Position numbers and translations under genes: made by a program. The notes under the pieces are model-generated. The model saw only the letters and a list, made by a program, of their open reading frames with translations. It made no database searches and was not told where the DNA came from. A DNA stretch of 48,721 nucleotides from Propionibacteriaceae bacterium UBA6238 (GTDB lineage Bacteria > Actinomycetota > Actinomycetes > Propionibacteriales > Propionibacteriaceae), in assembly GCA_002441465.1 (NCBI GenBank), contig DJWE01000049.1, positions 93,399 to 142,119 of the forward strand, read 5' to 3'. Position 1 is the stretch's first letter. Each line of letters begins with the position of its first letter. This document shows, in pieces, positions 8,304 to 14,565 of this stretch.

Positions 8304-9120
8304 GTCGACCGGACGACCGAGCGTGGCCGAAGGAACGGGTGGGGTCGGCGTGGTCCCGGAGGCGGCAGGCGCCGGCCTGGAGGTGGTCGATGCGAGTGTC
8401 GAGTTCGCCGGACGCCGAGTGGTCGATCGAGTCTCGTTCGGGGTCCGTCCGGGGAGGATCCTCGGCCTGGTCGGCGAGTCGGGGTCCGGCAAGACCTCCC
8501 TGGCCCGCGCGATCGTCGGCTCGGTGCCGCTGGCTACCGGACGCGTCCGGCTCGGCGGGATGGAGTTGGGTCGGCGCCGAAGCAGTGCCGAGCGTCGCGC
8601 GGTGCAGTTGGTGCAGCAGGACCCGTTCGCCTCGCTCAACCCGCTGCTGACCGTCGGCCAGGTGCTCGACGAACTGCTGCGGACGTCTTCGTCGCGAGGC
8701 CGCGCCGCACGGCGGGAACGGGCTGCCGAGCTGGTCGCCCTGGTCGACCTGCCCGCGGACGCTCTGGCCCGCTACCCGCGCGAGTTCTCCGGTGGCCAGC
8801 GCCAGCGGATCGCGATCGCGCGGGCGCTGGCCGTGGAGCCGCGAGTGCTGGTCGCCGACGAGCCGACCAGCTCGCTGGACGTCTCCGTGCAACGCACCGT
8901 GCTGGACGTGCTCGCCGGGCTCGGCCGGCGGATGCGACTGGCCACGCTGCTGATCTCGCACGACCTGTCGGTGATCAACGCGGTCTGCGACGAGGTAGCC
9001 GTGCTGCGCGCCGGCGTGGTCGTGGAGCACGCGCCGTCCGAACGGTTCTTCCGCCACCCCGAACACCCCTACAGCCGTGCCCTGCTCGAGGCCGTACCCC
9101 GGCTGCCGGGACGGCGATGA
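8296..9120 (+). CDS. Peptide ABC transporter ATPase, DppF/OppF type
   Basis: Second ABC ATPase, 274 residues: Walker A GESGSGKT at 60-67, Q-loop VQQDPFASLNP near 106-116, signature FSGGQ at 164-168, Walker B VLVADEP at 184-190, switch LISHDLS. The start ATG at 8296 overlaps the end of the first ATPase by 8 bp and is preceded by GGAGG. The C-terminal HPEHPYSRALLEAVP is the start of the oligopeptide-transporter C-terminal motif. With the preceding ATPase it forms the heterodimeric engine of the importer. Confidence 0.93.
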   Translation: MSESTGRPSVAEGTGGVGVVPEAAGAGLEVVDASVEFAGRRVVDRVSFGVRPGRILGLVGESGSGKTSLARAIVGSVPLATGRVRLGGMELGRRRSSAERRAVQLVQQDPFASLNPLLTVGQVLDELLRTSSSRGRAARRERAAELVALVDLPADALARYPREFSGGQRQRIAIARALAVEPRVLVADEPTSSLDVSVQRTVLDVLAGLGRRMRLATLLISHDLSVINAVCDEVAVLRAGVVVEHAPSERFFRHPEHPYSRALLEAVPRLPGRR

Positions 9121-10235
9121 GCGCCCCGCTCGCCGTCGGCGCCCGGATCAGCGCCGTCGTCGGCGGACTCCGGCTCGGTGCGGACGGGGTCTTCGGCCCG
9201 AACCCGGGATGGCGGCTGCCCGCGTCCGGGTCGGGCGAGGGCTCCGGAGTCGAGCTCAACGCCGAGGGTTGCTGGGTGACCCCGGGTTTCGTCGACGCCC
9301 ATACCCATCTCGCCTGGCGCGACTTCGACGCCGCCGACCGTCCCCGCGACGAGGCCGAGCAGGCCGCTGGGGCAGCAGCCAACCGCCTTGCCACGCTGGC
9401 CGCGGGCGTGACCGCAGTCCGGGACGCGGGGGGCTACTATCGCGGGCTGGATCGCCGGCTGGCCGATCGACCCGGGCCCTGGGTCAGCCCATCGGTGGAC
9501 ATCATCGGGGCCCAGGACGCGCGCGGCCAGCAGCACCTCCGCAACCGCGTCGCCCAGCTCGTCGACGACGGCGCCGCGTGGATCAAGGTGGCCGCCACCG
9601 GTGGCGTGGGCGCCGGCACGCGACAGCTCGAGCCGGTGTTCGAGCGCGGCGAACTGGCGGCGGTGATGGACGCGGCCCGAGCCGCCGGCGTCCCGGTGAT
9701 GGTGCACGCCTGGGGCGGACCCGCGCTCGATCAGGCGGTGGCGGCTGGAGCGGCCAGCATCGAGCACGCCGTGTTCCTCACCGCGGCCCAGGCCGGCCGA
9801 ATCGCCGCCGCGGACGCCTTCGTGGTACCCACCGTGTGGATCTACGACGATGTGGCCCGCCTTGCCGAGTCCGGCTCGCTGCCGCGGTCGCTCGCGCCGG
9901 CGGCGCGACGGGCCGTGGACGCGCATCCGCTCGCGCTGCGGCATTGCCTGGACGCGGGCGTCCGGCTCGCGATCGGCACCGACGCGGGCCTCGCATCTCA
10001 ACATGGCCGGAACCTGCACGAGGTCGCGGCGATGATCGACGCGGGCGTCCCGGTCGCGACCGCGCTGGCCGCGGCCACGACCGGCGGCGTCCAGCTCTTG
10101 GCCAGAGCCGGTGCAGGGCCGTCCGGAGGGGATGTCGTGGTATTCGGGCGTGATCCGAGCCGGCCGGACGTGCTGCGGGATCCGAGCGCGGTTATCGCCG
10201 TCGCGCAGGGCGGCCGCGTGGTCCGCGTCCGCTGA
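9117..10235 (+). CDS. Metal-dependent amidohydrolase (prolidase/imidazolonepropionase-like)
   Basis: A 372-residue amidohydrolase-superfamily TIM barrel. The metal ligands are all in place: HxH in DAHTH (H62, H64), K157 in WIKVAATGG, H197 in MVHAWG, H217 in SIEHAV and D289 in IGTDAG. The closest general type is the group containing Xaa-Pro dipeptidases and imidazolonepropionases, which hydrolyse C-N bonds of amides or peptides. The ATG overlaps the stop of the second ATPase (ATGA). Its position as the last gene of a peptide-type importer operon suggests that it hydrolyses the imported compound; substrate unknown. Confidence 0.85.
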   Translation: MSAPLAVGARISAVVGGLRLGADGVFGPNPGWRLPASGSGEGSGVELNAEGCWVTPGFVDAHTHLAWRDFDAADRPRDEAEQAAGAAANRLATLAAGVTAVRDAGGYYRGLDRRLADRPGPWVSPSVDIIGAQDARGQQHLRNRVAQLVDDGAAWIKVAATGGVGAGTRQLEPVFERGELAAVMDAARAAGVPVMVHAWGGPALDQAVAAGAASIEHAVFLTAAQAGRIAAADAFVVPTVWIYDDVARLAESGSLPRSLAPAARRAVDAHPLALRHCLDAGVRLAIGTDAGLASQHGRNLHEVAAMIDAGVPVATALAAATTGGVQLLARAGAGPSGGDVVVFGRDPSRPDVLRDPSAVIAVAQGGRVVRVR

Positions 10236-10331
10236 GCCGAGCGGATGCGGGCCGTGGCCTCCTCCGCACAGCCGGTGCGACCTGGTGTCGCGTGCGACTG
10301 CTGAGCAGTGCATCGCAGGAGAACCGCAACC

Positions 10332-10361
10332 TTGCATGGGGACCACGATTATCGATAGAAT
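10332..10361 (+). promoter_or_regulatory. Promoter with TATCGATA operator overlapping the -10 box
   Basis: TTGCAT at 10332-10337, an 18-bp spacer, and TAGAAT at 10356-10361 form a good promoter on the plus strand. The palindrome TATCGATA (10350-10357, in the context ATTATCGATAG) ends on the first two bases of the -10 box, the same arrangement as at 14441-14469. No convincing gene begins directly downstream: 10362-10617 holds only short frames without ribosome binding sites, so the transcript would be a long leader for the gene at 10710 or a separate RNA. Confidence 0.5.
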
Positions 10362-10617
10362 GAACGAGTGCTATGGCTACGGTGCTTGCGCGAAACCGGG
10401 GCTTGCGCCGCGGTGGATGACGGCCAGAGAGGGCAGTGTGCCCGCGAAAGCCGAGACGCTGCCCGGGGCATGCTCGCGAGCCTGTTGTCGACTGTGGTGT
10501 GGAACATGAGTACAGCGGCGGTCGTCTTTCTTCCTGACATCGCGTTCTGCGTGGACCCTCCGTCGCCAGGCCCTGGTTCGGGAGCGTGTCCGCAGGTTGC
10601 CGATTCGATTCGATAGC

Positions 10618-10625
10618 TATCGATA
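10618..10625. promoter_or_regulatory. TATCGATA operator-like site upstream of the DHDPS-family gene
   Basis: TATCGATA again, here in reverse orientation relative to the other copies (the minus strand reads ATTATCGATAG). It is followed on the plus strand by AATCT, so the sequence reads TATCGATAATCT against TATCGATAGTCT at 14458. It lies about 85 nt upstream of the coding start at 10710. A possible promoter follows: TTGCCT at 10631-10636 and TAGCGT at 10655-10660, 18 bp apart. Confidence 0.5.
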
Positions 10626-10658
10626 ATCTATTGCCTGATGGTTCATCCGGATGCTAGC

Positions 10659-10690
10659 GTCATTGTCGGAACGGTTGTTCCGACAATGAC
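10659..10690. promoter_or_regulatory. Perfect 14-bp inverted repeat with CGGAAC-N4-GTTCCG core
   Basis: GTCATTGTCGGAAC at 10659-10672 is repeated exactly in inverted form at 10677-10690, with 4 bases between. Its core CGGAAC-N4-GTTCCG (10667-10682) recurs at 14408-14423 in front of the FAD oxidoreductase. It sits directly upstream of the ribosome binding site of the DHDPS-family gene. It could be a protein operator (the local IclR protein is the obvious candidate) or an RNA hairpin, or both. Confidence 0.6.
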
Positions 10691-10709
10691 GAAGAGGAGA
10701 AGTGAAACC

Positions 10710-11627
10710 GTGAGCCGAGAGAAGCTGTCCGGCATCTACATCCCGATGGTGACTCCGTTCAATGCGGACGAGTCCGTCAACTTCAGCGCCATCAAGGAAG
10801 TCACCGACTTCCTCGTCGACAACGGAGTCAGCGGCGTGATTCCCTCCGGCAGCACGGGTGAGATGGTCGCCCTGACCAAGGAGGAGCAGATCGCGGTCAA
10901 CCGCGAGACCGTCAAGGCCGCGGCAGGCCGGATCAAGGTGGTCGCGTCCACCGGCGCGTACCGCACAGGGGACGTCGTCGAGATGTCCGTCGCCGCTCAG
11001 GCCGATGGTGCCGATGGTGTGATGATCGTCACCCCGTGGTACATGGCGCCCAACGAGAACGAGCTGCTGAAGCACTACGAGACGATCCGCAAGGCGATCG
11101 AGATTCCCGTGATGGTCTACCACAACCCCTATTACTCGACGTGCCTGATGAGCGACGAGTTCATGGCGAAGCTGTACAACGAGGGCTTCATCGACGCCGT
11201 CAAGGAGCGCCAGGCCGACGTGTACCGCCAGCAGGACCTGCGGTACCTGACCGACGACAACTTCGCCATCTTCTACGGCTACGACGTGTCTCCGGTCGAG
11301 AGCGTGAGCTGCTGGGCGGACGGCTGGGTCTGCGGCACCGGCAACCTGTTCCCGAAGGAGAACACCGAGGTCTACCACCTGGCCAAGGAGCGGAAGATGG
11401 AGGAGGCCATGACGGCCCACTTCACGCAGATCCGCCCCTACCTGCCGCTGTTCACCAAGCCGACCGCCGACGGCATGCCGACCCCGTGGCTGCAGATCAT
11501 CAAGGAGGGCCTGAAGCTGCGCGGCGTCGACGCCGGCTACTGCCGCAAGCCAGTGATCTCCGAACTCCCTTCTGACGTGAAGGCTCATCTCACTGCCGTG
11601 CTCAGGGAGTACGGGTACCTCAGCTGA
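10710..11627 (+). CDS. Dihydrodipicolinate synthase/N-acetylneuraminate lyase family protein
   Basis: A 305-residue class I aldolase-type TIM barrel of the DHDPS/NAL family. The GSTGE motif (47-51), the catalytic Tyr in MVYHNP (Y137) and the Schiff-base Lys in IDAVKER (K165) are present. Members condense or cleave pyruvate or related oxo-acids with aldehydes; this one is in a sugar-type catabolic cluster, not beside lysine genes, so an oxo-acid aldolase or sugar-acid dehydratase role is more likely than lysine synthesis. The GTG at 10710 is preferred because AGGAGA lies 9 nt upstream; the ATG at 10686 lies within the inverted repeat and has no ribosome binding site. Strong hairpins follow the stop. 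Exact substrate unknown. Confidence 0.85.
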   Translation: MSREKLSGIYIPMVTPFNADESVNFSAIKEVTDFLVDNGVSGVIPSGSTGEMVALTKEEQIAVNRETVKAAAGRIKVVASTGAYRTGDVVEMSVAAQADGADGVMIVTPWYMAPNENELLKHYETIRKAIEIPVMVYHNPYYSTCLMSDEFMAKLYNEGFIDAVKERQADVYRQQDLRYLTDDNFAIFYGYDVSPVESVSCWADGWVCGTGNLFPKENTEVYHLAKERKMEEAMTAHFTQIRPYLPLFTKPTADGMPTPWLQIIKEGLKLRGVDAGYCRKPVISELPSDVKAHLTAVLREYGYLS

Positions 11628-11640
11628 TCCCCAGTGAGCC

Positions 11641-11724
11641 GACCCGGCCCCCGGGTCCGGCCGAGGTGAGGGGCGACTCGGCTGTTCCGCAGCGTCACCA
11701 GGGCTGCGGAACAGCCGTCGCCCC
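11641..11724 (+). terminator. Tandem hairpins after the DHDPS-family gene
   Basis: Two inverted repeats follow the stop codon. The first, GACCCGG-ccc-CCGGGTC, lies at 11641-11657. The second is much larger: 15 perfect base pairs (11679-11693 with 11703-11717) extended by seven more (11670-11676 with 11718-11724) past a 2-nt bulge, with a 9-nt loop. There is no U-run, as is common in high-GC actinobacteria. The large stem contains GTTCCG and CGGAAC, the half-sites of the nearby palindromes. Confidence 0.65.
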
Positions 11725-11818
11725 AGATCCGTCCCAGGACGGGTCGACCACCGAGGCAGCGGCCGGGCTCGGGAACGCCTAGGTTGGGGACGTCCGTCCG
11801 CAGAAAGGGAGGCGCGCG

Positions 11819-12604
11819 ATGAGGCAGCAGGACTTCCAGCCCGGCGAGACCATCCAGATGGTGGAGCGCGCAATGACCGTCCTGGATGCCCTGCGCGCCA
11901 GTGGCGGTCCGATCGGCGTTCAGGAGATCGCCCGGACCTGCGAGCTGAATCCCTCGACGGCCTTCCGGATCCTCAAGACCTTGGAGAAGTCGCAGTGGGT
12001 CTTCCAGCTGGGCGATGGCAGCTACGTCCTCGGCCAGAAGCTCGGCTTCGTCACCGAGCGGCAGAGCCTCAACCTCGCCCTGCGCGAGGTTGCGGTCTTC
12101 GTGATGAAGGACCTGACCGCCAGAGTCGGGCCAGCCATGAATCTGATGGTGCGCGACGGCACCGAGGGCGTGATCATCCAGCAGTCCCGCACCGCAAGCC
12201 TCGTGGACTACATCCCGCCGCTGATGTCACGGGTGCCGCTGTATGCAACTGCCGGAGGCAAGGTCCTGCTGGCTGAGCTGCCGTCCGCTCTTGAGGAGCA
12301 GATTCTCTCCGCTCTCGACCTCAAACCACTTACGAGCCACACCATCACCGACCGGGCGGTGCTCAGATCGTCCCTGCGCGCGATCGCCGAGCAGGGCTAT
12401 GCCTTCGATAATCGCGAGACCTCCGAGAACGGGTTCTGCATCAGCGTCCCGGTTCGTGACCACCACGGCAGCACGGTCGCGGCCTTGTCCTTCAGTGGAC
12501 TGATCGGCATCACCGAGCCCGAGGAGCTGCTCAGGTATCTACCCGCCCTGCGGGAGGCGTCGGCGGAGATCTCCCAGGGCATCTTCGACAACTGGACGTG
12601 GTAG
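11819..12604 (+). CDS. IclR-family transcriptional regulator
   Basis: A 261-residue regulator. The N-terminal winged helix-turn-helix (about 14-75) includes ALRASGGPIGVQEIAR and NPSTAFRILKTLEK. The C-terminal IclR effector domain (about 90-255) includes GPAMNLMVRDGTEGVII, VPLYATAGGKVLLAELP and GYAFDNRETSENGFCISVPV. IclR proteins bind palindromic operators as dimers or tetramers and respond to small oxo-acids, aromatics or sugar-acid derivatives. The ATG at 11819 follows GGGAGG. It sits between the aldolase-like gene and the rmlA-type gene and probably controls the cluster; I propose the CGGAAC-N4-GTTCCG palindromes as its sites, which is inference. Confidence 0.93.
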   Translation: MRQQDFQPGETIQMVERAMTVLDALRASGGPIGVQEIARTCELNPSTAFRILKTLEKSQWVFQLGDGSYVLGQKLGFVTERQSLNLALREVAVFVMKDLTARVGPAMNLMVRDGTEGVIIQQSRTASLVDYIPPLMSRVPLYATAGGKVLLAELPSALEEQILSALDLKPLTSHTITDRAVLRSSLRAIAEQGYAFDNRETSENGFCISVPVRDHHGSTVAALSFSGLIGITEPEELLRYLPALREASAEISQGIFDNWTW

Positions 12605-12686
12605 CTGCGTCCTGACCGCGCCCCGCGCCGAACGGGGCAGGCCCGGCCAATGCACCCCAATCTACGAACACGAACGGGCACGGCAC

Positions 12687-13556
12687 ATGCGTGGAATCAT
12701 CCTGGCCGGAGGCTCCGGCACCCGACTGCATCCGCTCACTCTCGCCACGAACAAGCAACTGGTACCCGTCTACGACAAGCCGATGGTCTACTACCCCTTG
12801 TCGACGCTGATCCTGGCCGGCATTCGGGAGATCCTCGTGATCACCACGCCGCACGAACAGGACGCCTTCCAGCGTCTGCTGGGTGACGGGAATCGGTTCG
12901 GGGTGGAACTCTCCTATGCGGTCCAGCCCGAGCCACGGGGCTTGGCGCAGGCATTCACGATCGGTGCCGACTTCGTCGCCGGTCACGCGTCGTGCCTCGT
13001 GCTCGGCGACAACATCTTTCACGGGCCCGGGCTGGGCACGCGGCTGGGCAGCTATGCCGATGTCCGCGGGGCCACCGTTTTCGGATATCGGGTGGACGAT
13101 CCTACCCGCTACGGCGTGGTCGAAGTGGCAGCGGACGGACGTGCGCTCTCGCTCGAGGAGAAGCCCCTCGTGCCGCGATCTCACTATGCGGTGCCTGGCC
13201 TCTATTTCTACGACGAGCAGGTCGTCGAGATCGCGGCGAACCTCGCCCCAGGTGTCCGCGGCGAGTACGAGATCACCGACGTGAACCGCGCCTACCTCGA
13301 ACGCGGCGAGCTCCAGGTGGTCGTTCTTCAGCGGGGTGCGGCATGGCTCGACACCGGGACGTTCACCTCGCTGCTTGACGCCGGCGAGTACGTCCGGACG
13401 CTCCAAGCTCGCCAGGGCCTGCTGGTCGGATGTCCGGAGGAGGCGGCCTGGCGCGTCGGTTTCCTCGACGACGCCATACTTCTCGCGCGTGCGGAGGACT
13501 TCGCGAAATCGGGCTATGGCGAATACCTGCGTGGCCTACTGCGGGACCGTGGCTAG
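12687..13556 (+). CDS. rfbA: Glucose-1-phosphate thymidylyltransferase (RmlA/RfbA type)
   Basis: A 289-residue sugar-nucleotidyltransferase. It begins with the signature MRGIILAGGSGTRLHPLT and then NKQLVPVYDKPMVYYPLSTL. VLGDNIFHGPGL, GVVEVAADGRALSLEEKP, GLYFYDEQVVEIA, GEYEITDVN and AWLDTGTF follow, all characteristic of RmlA. The enzyme joins dTTP and glucose-1-phosphate to give dTDP-glucose, first step of dTDP-rhamnose synthesis. No rmlB, C or D lies nearby; instead it is flanked by two transcription regulators inside a catabolic cluster, and its stop is 1 nt from the convergent GntR gene. It may be an insertion between unrelated genes or serve an unknown activation step. Confidence 0.92.
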   Translation: MRGIILAGGSGTRLHPLTLATNKQLVPVYDKPMVYYPLSTLILAGIREILVITTPHEQDAFQRLLGDGNRFGVELSYAVQPEPRGLAQAFTIGADFVAGHASCLVLGDNIFHGPGLGTRLGSYADVRGATVFGYRVDDPTRYGVVEVAADGRALSLEEKPLVPRSHYAVPGLYFYDEQVVEIAANLAPGVRGEYEITDVNRAYLERGELQVVVLQRGAAWLDTGTFTSLLDAGEYVRTLQARQGLLVGCPEEAAWRVGFLDDAILLARAEDFAKSGYGEYLRGLLRDRG

Positions 13557-13557
13557 G

Positions 13558-14232
13558 TCAGTCGAGGCGTCCGTTGTGCTCGAGGCGCCTCCGCGCGAAG
13601 GAATCGAGCGCAGAGCTGATGTGGTTGCGGAAGGCGGCCTCTGCGGCTTCGGCGTCGCCGTCGGCCAACGATTGCACCAGCGCCTCGTGGGTCTCGACCA
13701 CCGAATCCACCGCAGCCGGGTACTCCCGCTCGAGACTGAGTCGCGCGCCCCGCTGTCGCTTGATCAGGAAGGACCACATCTCCAAGGTGAGCGGGCTGTC
13801 GGCCAGGGCGACGATCTGGTGATGCAGTTCGAGGTCCGCGTCCAGCACCTTGAGCGAATCGCCGGTGCGGACGGCCCGGTTGAGTTGCCGCTGTGCTCGG
13901 CGCACCTCGGTAAGGTCGACCTTCGGCCGCGCCAGGATGCGCTTGACGGCAAACGCTTCCAGTTCCTGCCGGAGCAGGTAGATGTCGGCGATCTCGGACC
14001 AGCTGGGCGCCCTGGCCACTGTGCCCCGGTAGGGGACGGTGACCGCGAGGCCCTCGTCGCTGAGTCGCCGCAGAGCCTCCCTGATCGGTGCCTGGGACGT
14101 CCCGAATCGCGACGCCAGGTGCAGGACGCGCAAGCTCGTGCCCGGCGTGATCTCGGCGTTCAGGATCTCGTCGCGCAGGCGCGTGTAGACGTGATCCTGA
14201 AGCGTCTCGCGATTCTGGACGATGTCGCTCAC
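13558..14232 (-). CDS. GntR-family (FadR/FCD subfamily) transcriptional repressor
   Basis: A 224-residue regulator with an N-terminal GntR winged helix (about 10-75: VYTRLRDEILNAEITPG, APIREALRRLSDEGL) and an all-helical FCD effector domain. The FCD metal site is complete: D133 and H137 in DADLELHHQI, H182 in THEAL, H204 in RNHIS. Such proteins usually repress sugar-acid or organic-acid pathways until a ligand binds. The start is GTG, preceded by AGGTGAG. One TATCGATA site lies 38 nt upstream of its own start, as expected for autoregulation, and other copies flank the aldolase-like and oxidoreductase genes, so I assign that motif to this protein by inference. Confidence 0.93.
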   Translation of the reverse strand: MSDIVQNRETLQDHVYTRLRDEILNAEITPGTSLRVLHLASRFGTSQAPIREALRRLSDEGLAVTVPYRGTVARAPSWSEIADIYLLRQELEAFAVKRILARPKVDLTEVRRAQRQLNRAVRTGDSLKVLDADLELHHQIVALADSPLTLEMWSFLIKRQRGARLSLEREYPAAVDSVVETHEALVQSLADGDAEAAEAAFRNHISSALDSFARRRLEHNGRLD

Positions 14233-14269
14233 AGCAGCTCACCTCTCGCACGCGCAATCGCGCATGGGC

Positions 14270-14277
14270 TATCGATA
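14270..14277. promoter_or_regulatory. TATCGATA operator-like site upstream of the GntR gene
   Basis: On the minus strand it reads ATTATCGATAGCCC, in the same orientation relative to transcription as the copies at 10350 and 14458. Placed 38 nt before the GntR start codon, it is in the expected position for negative autoregulation. The -10/-35 boxes here are weak. Confidence 0.5.
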
Positions 14278-14407
14278 ATGAAGCGGTGGCGAGAGCGTGG
14301 GGTGGTCGTCGCCTCTGCGGAAGCCCGGATGGTCATGCGCGCATTCTACCCACTGAGTGGCCTGCATGTAGGGACGCCAGCGGATCGGTGTCGGAGCCAG
14401 TTTTCTA

Positions 14408-14423
14408 CGGAACTACTGTTCCG
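14408..14423. promoter_or_regulatory. CGGAAC-TACT-GTTCCG palindrome upstream of the oxidoreductase promoter
   Basis: Perfect 6-bp arms with a 4-bp gap, the same hexamers and spacing as in the repeat at 10667-10682. It is centred about 60 bp upstream of the start point predicted from the promoter at 14441-14469, a position typical of activator sites. Probable partner: the IclR regulator (inference). Confidence 0.55.
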
Positions 14424-14440
14424 AAATTGCGGCGGAAGCC

Positions 14441-14469
14441 TTGCTTCGCCGATAAATTATCGATAGTCT
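14441..14469 (+). promoter_or_regulatory. Promoter of the oxidoreductase/ABC operon with TATCGATA over the -10
   Basis: TTGCTT at 14441-14446 and TAGTCT at 14464-14469 are 17 bp apart. TATCGATA (14458-14465, context ATTATCGATAG) overlaps the upstream edge of the -10 box, so a bound repressor would block RNA polymerase. Transcription would start near 14476, leaving a leader of about 90 nt before the ATG at 14566. Confidence 0.6.
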
Positions 14470-14565
14470 TGAATCACGAGATGAGTCCGGCTGGGCGCTC
14501 GTCCACGATGAGCGAGAGCACGGCAACCGTCGACACATGAGCTTAGGACTGGAGGAATCGGGAGA

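Noticed and set aside
10368..10616. An 82-codon frame between the two TATCGATA sites
   Set aside because: No ribosome binding site, no domain, many Cys/Pro/Arg shadow-like residues. I treat the region as leader or RNA candidate instead.
10686..10709. ATG at 10686 as start of the DHDPS-like protein
   Set aside because: It sits in the right arm of the inverted repeat with no ribosome binding site; AGGAGA fits the GTG at 10710, where the family homology begins.
13430..14466. Plus-strand frames running across the GntR gene
   Set aside because: They are antisense to a well-supported GntR/FCD protein and lack protein features.
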